A DNA stretch of 64,000 bases from the NCBI RefSeq assembly GCF_900187425.1, contig NZ_FYDJ01000003.1, positions 86,890-150,889 of the forward strand, in the 5' to 3' direction. How positions within the stretch are numbered: position 1 is the first letter of the stretch; every line of letters starts with the position of its first letter. The notes below the pieces were generated by a model, which did not search any database, was not told the DNA's origin, and was given only the letters and a program-made list of their open reading frames with translations. Positions 54,857 through 61,431 of this stretch are shown piece after piece. This DNA is from Pseudomonas sp. Irchel s3h14. GTDB lineage: Bacteria; Pseudomonadota; Gammaproteobacteria; Pseudomonadales; Pseudomonadaceae. The position numbers were made by a program, and so were the translations under genes.

Positions 54857-55252
54857 ATGGACAACCCCATAGGCAACCGCTCCCTGATGTTGCGTTACGT
54901 GCTGCTGACCATTGGCTGGCTGAGCGTAACGCTGGGGGTGATCGGGATTTTCCTGCCGGTGTTGCCCACCACGCCCTTCCTGCTGCTGGCGGCCGCCTGC
55001 TTCGCCCGCAGTTCGCCGCGTTTCTATCATTGGCTGGTTGAACATCCGCGGCTTGGGCCGTGGGTTCGCGATTACCTGAGCGGCAACGGCATCCCGCTCA
55101 AAGGCAAGGTCTACGCCATCGGCCTGATGTGGGCGAGCATCCTGCTTTCCTGCTACCTGGTGCCCCTGCCGTGGGCGCGGGGGTTCATGCTGACCAGCGC
55201 CGTTCTGGTGAGCGTCTACATCCTCAAACAGAAAACCCTGCAAAAGCCCTGA
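54857..55252 (+). CDS. YbaN-like DUF454 inner membrane protein
   Basis: 131 residues from ATG 54857 (TAAGG upstream). The DUF454 signature is GWLSVTLGVIGIFLPVLPTTPFLLLAAACFARSSPRF, followed by HPRLGPWVRDY and a second pair of membrane helices. About four helices in all. Function unknown; in some organisms it neighbours haem or iron genes but not here. Confidence 0.88.
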   Translation: MDNPIGNRSLMLRYVLLTIGWLSVTLGVIGIFLPVLPTTPFLLLAAACFARSSPRFYHWLVEHPRLGPWVRDYLSGNGIPLKGKVYAIGLMWASILLSCYLVPLPWARGFMLTSAVLVSVYILKQKTLQKP

Positions 55253-55267
55253 ATTCACCACGCTCCC

Positions 55268-55400
55268 TGTAGCAGCTGCCGAAGGCTGCGTTCGGCGGCG
55301 AAGCCGTCGCTAGTCCATCCGCTGCGGTCTATCAGGTAAACCGCGTGTGCAGGGTTTACGACTGCTTCGCAGCCGAACGCAGCCTTCGGCAGCTGCTACA
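55268..55400. repeat. Inverted GTAGCAGCTGCCGAAGGCTGCG repeat
   Basis: Left arm TGTAGCAGCTGCCGAAGGCT and right arm AGCCTTCGGCAGCTGCTACA are exact complements; inner arms GTTCGGCGGCGAAGCCGTCG and ACGACTGCTTCGCAGCCGAAC pair mostly. Same family as 21623 and 39520. Lies between the YbaN and lapG genes. Confidence 0.88.
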
Positions 55401-55483
55401 AGTCCGCGTACCAACCGACGATTTGTCCTGCCTCGCTGAAAACACCGCCTAGACTTCAGGCATCTGCACCCGAGCGGCCAGAC

Positions 55484-56191
55484 ATGTCCCGCAGTCTGCG
55501 TAGTCCAGGATGGTCAACGCTCCGACTTCGGCTCGGCGGATGGCTGTTGCTGATCACTTTTCTGTTGGCCGGGCTGAGCAGTGTCTGGGCCAACTGGAGT
55601 TTTACGCAGATTCTGCAAACCGCCGAGCAACGCTACGGCACCCTCGGCCCGGGACGGGGAAGGATCGAGGCCTGGAGTCAAATGCTCAGTAGCGAAGTCA
55701 ACGCGCCCGAGCGCGAGCAACTGAACGCGGTCAATCGCTTCTTCAATCAGCAACTGAGCTTTCTGGACGACACCCGCATCTGGCATCAGACCGATTACTG
55801 GGCCACGCCCGTCGAATCCCTGATCAAGGGTGCCGCTGACTGCGAGGACTACGCCCTGGCGAAATATTTCAGCCTGCGCTACCTGGGAATTCCCAGCGAA
55901 AAACTGCGCATCACCTACGTGAAAGCCCTGACCCAGAACCAGGCGCACATGGTGCTGACTTTCTACAACAGCCCCACGGCCGATCCGCTGGTGCTGGACA
56001 ACTTGATCGGCGAGGTCCGCCCCGCCTCCCAACGCAAAGACTTGCTGCCGGTGTACGCCTTCAACGCAGAAGGCCTGTACTTGCCGGGAGCCAATGGCGG
56101 CAAACGCAGCAGCGACTCGAAAAAACTGTCGCGCTGGCAGGACGTACTAAAAAAGATGCAGGCCGAAGGGTTCGCCGTGGGCGACGGCTAG
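55484..56191 (+). CDS. lapG: LapG periplasmic cysteine protease of the adhesin LapA
   Basis: 235 residues. An N-terminal membrane/signal segment (WLLLITFLLAGLSSVWANW, about 20-38) directs it to the periplasm. The bacterial transglutaminase-like domain has the triad C120 (GAADCEDYALAKYF), H155 (NQAHMVLTFY) and D172 (LVLDNLIGEVRP). LapG needs Ca2+ and cuts LapA behind its N-terminus to release cells from the surface when c-di-GMP is low. lapD follows 22 bp downstream, and lapA is nearby, so the whole switch is here. Confidence 0.95.
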   Translation: MSRSLRSPGWSTLRLRLGGWLLLITFLLAGLSSVWANWSFTQILQTAEQRYGTLGPGRGRIEAWSQMLSSEVNAPEREQLNAVNRFFNQQLSFLDDTRIWHQTDYWATPVESLIKGAADCEDYALAKYFSLRYLGIPSEKLRITYVKALTQNQAHMVLTFYNSPTADPLVLDNLIGEVRPASQRKDLLPVYAFNAEGLYLPGANGGKRSSDSKKLSRWQDVLKKMQAEGFAVGDG

Positions 56192-56213
56192 CCACCTGAG
56201 CAAGGAGCGATTT

Positions 56214-58154
56214 ATGTCACTGCGTAAACAGTTGTTTCTCGCCATTTGCCTGTTCTTGCTGGTGGCGTTCAGCGGCAATTTTTTTGTCAGTCTGGAAAGC
56301 TCTCGCGACCAGATGCTCGGCCAGTTGCGCTCCCACGCCCAGGACGCCGCCACCGCGTTGGGTTTGTCGTTGACGGCGCAAATCGATGACCCGGCGATGA
56401 TCGAATTAATGGTCAGCTCGATTTTCGACAGCGGTTATTTCAGCAGTATTCGAATCATCAACATTGAGGATGCGCAGGTGCTGGTCGAGCGCAGTGCGCC
56501 GGGGCAAATCGACGGCGTTCCCGCCTGGTTTGTGAACCTGGTCAACCTGCACCCACCCGGTGGCGAAGCGCTGATCATGCGCGGCTGGGTCCAGGCGGCA
56601 CGGGTCGAAGTGTTGAGCAATCCGCAGTTCGCCCTGGCCAAACTCTGGGACAGCACCCTCGGCAGCCTGATCTGGTTGCTGGTGTGCGGCCTGCTCAGCG
56701 CCGTGTTTGGTGGCTGGTTGCTGCGCCGGCAATTTCGTCCACTCGACACCATGGTCAAACAGGCCGAAGCCATCAGCAAACGCGAGTTCCTCAGCCTGCC
56801 GAAACTGCCGCGCACACCGGAGTTGAAACGCGTGGTATTGGCCATGAACCAGATGGTCGAGAAGCTCAAGGCGCTATTCGCCGAAGAGGTCGCGCGCAGT
56901 GAAAAGCTGCGGGTCGAGTCCTATCAGGACAGCCTTACAGGCCTGGCCAATCGACGCTTGCTGGATGAAGAGTTGGCCGACGAGCTGCTGGTCTCCGAGC
57001 AGAGCAGCGACGGCCATTTGCTGATGCTGCGAATCAACGATCTGGTCGGTCTCAACCAACGTTTGGGCGGCCAGCGCACCGATGCGCTGATCAGCGCCGT
57101 CGGTGAATTGCTCAAACGCCTGACCCAGCCACCGGAACGTCGCACCTGGCTAGCCGCGCGTAATCGCGGCGGTGAATTCAGCCTGCTGACGCCAGGCCTG
57201 GACAGCACCGACGCCGCACGCCTGGCCAGCGAAATCAGCGCCACCCTGGAAAACCTGCGCCTGACCGGCGCCAGCGACGCCATGCCGGTGGCGCATTTGG
57301 GGATCGCCCCTTACCACCCCGGTGAGCCGGCCGGTGACGTGCTGACGCGACTGGATCAGGCGTTGACCGAAGCCCGGCAACATCCCGAGCGCCCATGGGT
57401 TCACTTGGCCGATTCCATCACCGCGCCGACCCCGTCCCAAAACGACTGGCAAACCTGGATCGACGACGCCCTGAACCTAAGCAAGATGCAACTGTATTTC
57501 CAGCCGGTGGTGCAATGCGCCGACACCAGCCAGGTGCTGCATCACAAAGTCCTCGCGCGCCTGCTCGACCCACAGGGCGAGGCTATTGCCGCCGGGCATT
57601 TCCTGCCGTGGATCGAGCGACTCGGCTGGTCGGCGCGGTTTGACCTGGCCATGCTCGAAGCCACCCTCGACTACCTCATCGTCAATCGTTGGCCCCTGGC
57701 GTTAAGCCTGTCCGGCAGCACCCTGCGCGATCCAGCGCAGTTGCAACACATCCTCGACATGCTCGAATCGCTGCCGGAACTCGCGCCCCTGCTGATTCTG
57801 GAAATCGACGAACGCCAACTGCCACCTCAGGAAGAACTGCAACGCCTGAGCCACAGCCTGCTCAACACCGGTTACCGCATCGGTCTGCAGCATTTCGGCG
57901 GCAGCTTCGGCCAGATCGGCAACCTGACTCAACTGGGCCTGGCTTACTTGAAAATCGATGGTGCTTACATCCGTCACATTGATGAGCAGAGTGATAAAAA
58001 GCTGTTCATCGAGGCTATTTTTCGGGCAACGAACAGCATTGATTTGCCGTTGATTGCGGAGATGGTGGAGACCAAAGGGGAGTTGGAGGTGATCAGGGAG
58101 TTGGGATTGTTTGGGGTGATGGGACGTTTGATTGGGCCGCCGGAGCCTATGTAA
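56214..58154 (+). CDS. lapD: LapD, inner membrane c-di-GMP receptor controlling LapG
   Basis: 646 residues; ATG 56214 with AAGGAG. Membrane helix 1 (LFLAICLFLLVAFSGNFFV), periplasmic LapD/MoxY output domain about 25-150, helix 2 (LIWLLVCGLLSAVFGGWLL) then HAMP. The GGDEF domain is degenerate (RNRGGEF) and the EAL domain has KVLARL in place of EALLR, so both are inactive and the EAL part binds c-di-GMP. When bound, the periplasmic domain holds LapG and LapA stays on the surface. The end ELGLFGVMGRLIGPPEP is the conserved EAL C-terminus. Confidence 0.96.
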   Translation: MSLRKQLFLAICLFLLVAFSGNFFVSLESSRDQMLGQLRSHAQDAATALGLSLTAQIDDPAMIELMVSSIFDSGYFSSIRIINIEDAQVLVERSAPGQIDGVPAWFVNLVNLHPPGGEALIMRGWVQAARVEVLSNPQFALAKLWDSTLGSLIWLLVCGLLSAVFGGWLLRRQFRPLDTMVKQAEAISKREFLSLPKLPRTPELKRVVLAMNQMVEKLKALFAEEVARSEKLRVESYQDSLTGLANRRLLDEELADELLVSEQSSDGHLLMLRINDLVGLNQRLGGQRTDALISAVGELLKRLTQPPERRTWLAARNRGGEFSLLTPGLDSTDAARLASEISATLENLRLTGASDAMPVAHLGIAPYHPGEPAGDVLTRLDQALTEARQHPERPWVHLADSITAPTPSQNDWQTWIDDALNLSKMQLYFQPVVQCADTSQVLHHKVLARLLDPQGEAIAAGHFLPWIERLGWSARFDLAMLEATLDYLIVNRWPLALSLSGSTLRDPAQLQHILDMLESLPELAPLLILEIDERQLPPQEELQRLSHSLLNTGYRIGLQHFGGSFGQIGNLTQLGLAYLKIDGAYIRHIDEQSDKKLFIEAIFRATNSIDLPLIAEMVETKGELEVIRELGLFGVMGRLIGPPEPM

Positions 58155-58188
58155 TTGGCTCGACCGTTCGTCTTAAACGTGGGTGTAC

Positions 58189-58204
58189 CTGTCATATATG
58201 ACAG
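58189..58204. promoter_or_regulatory. Perfect 16-bp palindrome upstream of the Ig-like gene
   Basis: CTGTCATATATGACAG, a perfect palindrome 91 bases before the ATG at 58295 and 35 after lapD. Size and symmetry suit a dimeric regulator. No known protein can be named from it. Confidence 0.5.
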
Positions 58205-58294
58205 TAGGCAGAGGCTGGAGCACGTTATCTAATCCGACCGTATCGGTGCCGCCCCTTCGGGAAGCCGGGCACCTCTTATGGAAGGTACACATTC

Positions 58295-61180
58295 ATGAAC
58301 AGCCCAATGACAAACGCCGGCCCTGCCTCCATTCAACAAATCGTTGTATTCCCGCCCGATCGCGGCATCGGTGTGCTGGCCGTCGCCCCGCCCTACCCGG
58401 TTGGTTTCAAACCGCAAAGCGACGGTGCCTTGGGGATCAACATCAACATGGTGCACGGCGATCGTGACGGATTGCTGGTTTACATCCTGGCCTATCTGAA
58501 TATGGCCATCGGCGACAACATCAAGGTTTACATCGAAACAAAAAACGCTCCTGTCGCTGAATTTTCGGTCACCGACGCGCATTTCGATGCTGAAGGTAAA
58601 GCGAAAAACATTCCCTTCTATATTTCAACCAAAGACATGGAAGCCAGGTTTCTGCCTCTGCAGCCAGAGAATAAGGCCTTCTGGTTCGAGGTTCTGCGCG
58701 TGAGCGGTAACGGCACCGAAGAATCGTCGTCGCCTGTTCCGATGTTCTACAAATACCCGGCGCCGGGCGAAGCGGATACCGACGGCGGCAAGCCGTTCAA
58801 CCAAGGCCTGAAGCTGCCAATCGCCTCGGAAAGCGTCGTCGATCAAACAGTGATCAATGACGGTATGTCCGTGACCGTGATGAAGTACTTCAATCAGTCT
58901 ATCGGTGACGTGGTGGTGCTTGCCTTTGGATCGCTGCTCCTTGAGTTCACGGTCACTGAGTTGGGTGACATTGCCTTTTACCTGACACCGGAAATGCTCG
59001 CCACCCTGGCACCCACCAACAGCCTGGTGGTGCGCTGGGAAGTGTTCGACGTGGTGGAAAATTCCAGCGGCTGGTCGGATGCGCTCACCCTCACGTTCAA
59101 GCCCGGCATGGTGTTGCTGGCCGCACCGATTTTTGAACAGGCCGATCCGGACAATGTGGTGAATCACGATGGGCTCGCGGGCGGTGCCATGGTGATCCTG
59201 GTCACCGGGGTATTTGCAAAAAATGATCTGATTGAATTAACCCTGGAAGGGCTCACCCGAGGTGGCGACCCCGCCACCCACACCTTCAGCGTGACGCTGG
59301 CTGCAGCGAGCAGAACCGTGGACTTTCCGGTGTTGAACGAGTGGGTACGCAACCTGATTGGAGGTTCGGCGCGAGCCACCTACACATTGACCAAAGCAGG
59401 CAAGACCCAGCGCTCGAAACCTGCCGATGCTACCTTCTCTGGCACGTCCCAGCCATTGGGCTTACCGATTGTCGAACCGCTGGTAGACAACAAACTGCCC
59501 GTCGACACCGCCATGGCCACGGTGCGGGTCGCCGATTACTGGCCCTTGAAAAAAGGAGCGAACGTCAAACTCAAATGGCAAACCACCGATCAGGGCGGGA
59601 TTAAGGCGCGGTTCATTTTCCAACAGATCGTCGTCGACCCAACACAACCTGTCATCTTCCAGGTGCCTGCCAAATACATCGACGCCTACGCCAGCACCCC
59701 TTTGGCCGTGCAATGCACGGTGACTAACCCGGGAGAGGTGGAGGTGTTTTCGCAACTGCTGCAATTGATGTTTGGCGATGCGGCGCAAATTGTATTGGAG
59801 CCGCCGTTTCCGGTACCGCCAGCCACCCACCTGATTGACCCGCTGGGTGATCTCCCGACAGTGCGGGTCGAATTCCTGGGGGCGATTGCAAACGACAGGG
59901 CGAGGCTGGTGGAAATGAAGGCGCCGGTCGGCTCCGAACCTTTTCCGCTTATTCCTCTGAACCAGAACAAACGCGCCAACTTTCCGCTGAGCCGGGCGTT
60001 TATTGTCGCCCGCCAAGATCAGTCGTTTGCAGTGTTCTGGAACTTGAATCGTGGTGGAAAGAAAGTCGCGTCATCGGAATCATTGGCGTTGACGGTCAAA
60101 CCAATTGCCGCCGAGGACCCACGGTTTCCGACGCCCGAGATCGAGGGTGCCTCCACGGTTCTGGACATAACCACCTTGTCGCCCACCGCACTGCTTGTCG
60201 TGACCGAATGGTTGGGCCAGGTCAGTGAGCAACCGGTGTGGTTGCGCTATGAGGGGGTCACCAATGCCGGGCCGGCTATCCCCTATAACGACCGCGCAGG
60301 TGAACCACACAATCAGGGGCCAGGTCTGAAGCGTCTGGTGCCGTTGGAATGGTTGAAAGCACTCAAGGATGGAAGTGAGCTGAAAATCAGCTTTTGGGTG
60401 AACCTGAACAGGAAGGCGAATTTTGCGACTGCGGTACTCTTTCCAGTGCGCAAATATACGATCAGGTCATTTGTAGTGAAGACGCCCATCATCAACGTCC
60501 TGAACGACCGTCAAGGTGTCCCGGTACTTTCAGGTGAAAGAACGACGGATAGCGTCTTGACAGTGACGGGGTCAGGTAGCATCAAACAAGAAATTGAAAT
60601 TTTAAACAATGGCGCTCCAATTGCTACAGTAGATACCGACGATAATGGTCAATGGGAACGTTCGGTTACGCTACCGTTAGGCACTTGTAATCTCACGGCC
60701 AGAGGAAACTATGGAGATAAACCGGTCTCCACCCCTCCCTATACCGTTATTGTAGGAACCAAGGTTTTCGGTGAAAACTTTCAAAGTGCACCTTTGCATA
60801 GAATTAGCCGAGGCCAATCTTTCGACCTTCAAAGTATGAGAGTGACCTTGGTTAATGGTAATGACTACTGCGGGATATTTGATACATCTGCCACTAGAAC
60901 TCTCGGATTGTGCCATGATGTTGGGTCGGGCTATCAGTTGGTTCGCTTAAAGTTTTGGAGTAATTGTTCGAGCGTTTCATTTCGACTGATATATGTTCAC
61001 CATCCAATGACCATTGTCTACCTCGACGGTTTTGGCAATCCAGTTTCACAACTAACATACGGCCCCGTAGATTTCGGTAATTTTAGTTTTTCAGCCCCTC
61101 CTGGTCGTCATATTCGATCTATGGAGTGTCATGCGTACGATTACTTGTTTATGGATGATTTTTCCTTCGGTGCCTTATAA
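58295..61180 (+). CDS. 961-residue protein of tandem Ig-like domains with a distinct C-terminal domain
   Basis: No signal peptide or membrane segment. Residues about 10-770 are six beta-rich units of 105-125 residues, many opening with a Pro-Ile or Pro-Glu turn (LKLPIASESV, LLAAPIFEQAD, LGLPIVEPLVD, FPTPEIEGAS) and ending in a LTFKPG/LTVKP-like strand. About 715-810 is a classical bacterial Ig-like unit (IEILNNGAPIATVDTDDNGQW). The last 145 residues (VFGENFQSAPLHRISRG to MDDFSFGAL) are a different beta domain with four cysteines. Base composition falls sharply from about 60420. It lies between lapD and lapA but convergent to lapA. I do not recognise a function; it may be a surface or secreted structural protein with a swapped C-terminal module. 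Confidence 0.7.
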   Translation: MNSPMTNAGPASIQQIVVFPPDRGIGVLAVAPPYPVGFKPQSDGALGININMVHGDRDGLLVYILAYLNMAIGDNIKVYIETKNAPVAEFSVTDAHFDAEGKAKNIPFYISTKDMEARFLPLQPENKAFWFEVLRVSGNGTEESSSPVPMFYKYPAPGEADTDGGKPFNQGLKLPIASESVVDQTVINDGMSVTVMKYFNQSIGDVVVLAFGSLLLEFTVTELGDIAFYLTPEMLATLAPTNSLVVRWEVFDVVENSSGWSDALTLTFKPGMVLLAAPIFEQADPDNVVNHDGLAGGAMVILVTGVFAKNDLIELTLEGLTRGGDPATHTFSVTLAAASRTVDFPVLNEWVRNLIGGSARATYTLTKAGKTQRSKPADATFSGTSQPLGLPIVEPLVDNKLPVDTAMATVRVADYWPLKKGANVKLKWQTTDQGGIKARFIFQQIVVDPTQPVIFQVPAKYIDAYASTPLAVQCTVTNPGEVEVFSQLLQLMFGDAAQIVLEPPFPVPPATHLIDPLGDLPTVRVEFLGAIANDRARLVEMKAPVGSEPFPLIPLNQNKRANFPLSRAFIVARQDQSFAVFWNLNRGGKKVASSESLALTVKPIAAEDPRFPTPEIEGASTVLDITTLSPTALLVVTEWLGQVSEQPVWLRYEGVTNAGPAIPYNDRAGEPHNQGPGLKRLVPLEWLKALKDGSELKISFWVNLNRKANFATAVLFPVRKYTIRSFVVKTPIINVLNDRQGVPVLSGERTTDSVLTVTGSGSIKQEIEILNNGAPIATVDTDDNGQWERSVTLPLGTCNLTARGNYGDKPVSTPPYTVIVGTKVFGENFQSAPLHRISRGQSFDLQSMRVTLVNGNDYCGIFDTSATRTLGLCHDVGSGYQLVRLKFWSNCSSVSFRLIYVHHPMTIVYLDGFGNPVSQLTYGPVDFGNFSFSAPPGRHIRSMECHAYDYLFMDDFSFGAL

Positions 61181-61310
61181 ATATCTGAAAAAGAGGACTG
61201 ATCCTGTACTTACCGGCCCAAGTTGTTTGGCCGAGTTACATCGACCTGAAAAATCGCGTGAAACTCAGGTTTTTGAGTGTGTTTCATAACTTGAGCCACG
61301 CACGGTCAGT

Positions 61311-61344
61311 CCCCTCTCCCTCTGGGAGAGGGTTAGGGTGAGGG
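61311..61344. repeat. CCCTCTCCCTCTGGGAGAGGG repeat
   Basis: Palindromic CCCTCTCCC-TCT-GGGAGAGGG followed by TTAGGGTGAGGG, a short element found widely in pseudomonad intergenic regions. Between the Ig-like gene and lapA. Confidence 0.75.
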
Positions 61345-61382
61345 ATGGATTCCGAACTGAACGACGAACCCACAAACAACAA

Positions 61383-61420
61383 AAAACCCGCCATCCCTTT
61401 CTACGGGGATGGCGGGTTTT
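61383..61420. terminator. Strong terminator between lapA and the Ig-like gene
   Basis: 15-bp perfect stem AAAACCCGCCATCCC with an eight-base loop. It lies 11 bases past the lapA stop; on the minus strand TTTTTTG follows. On the plus strand it ends GGGTTTT, so it can also stop the Ig-like gene transcript. Confidence 0.9.
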
Positions 61421-61431
61421 GTCATTTCAGA

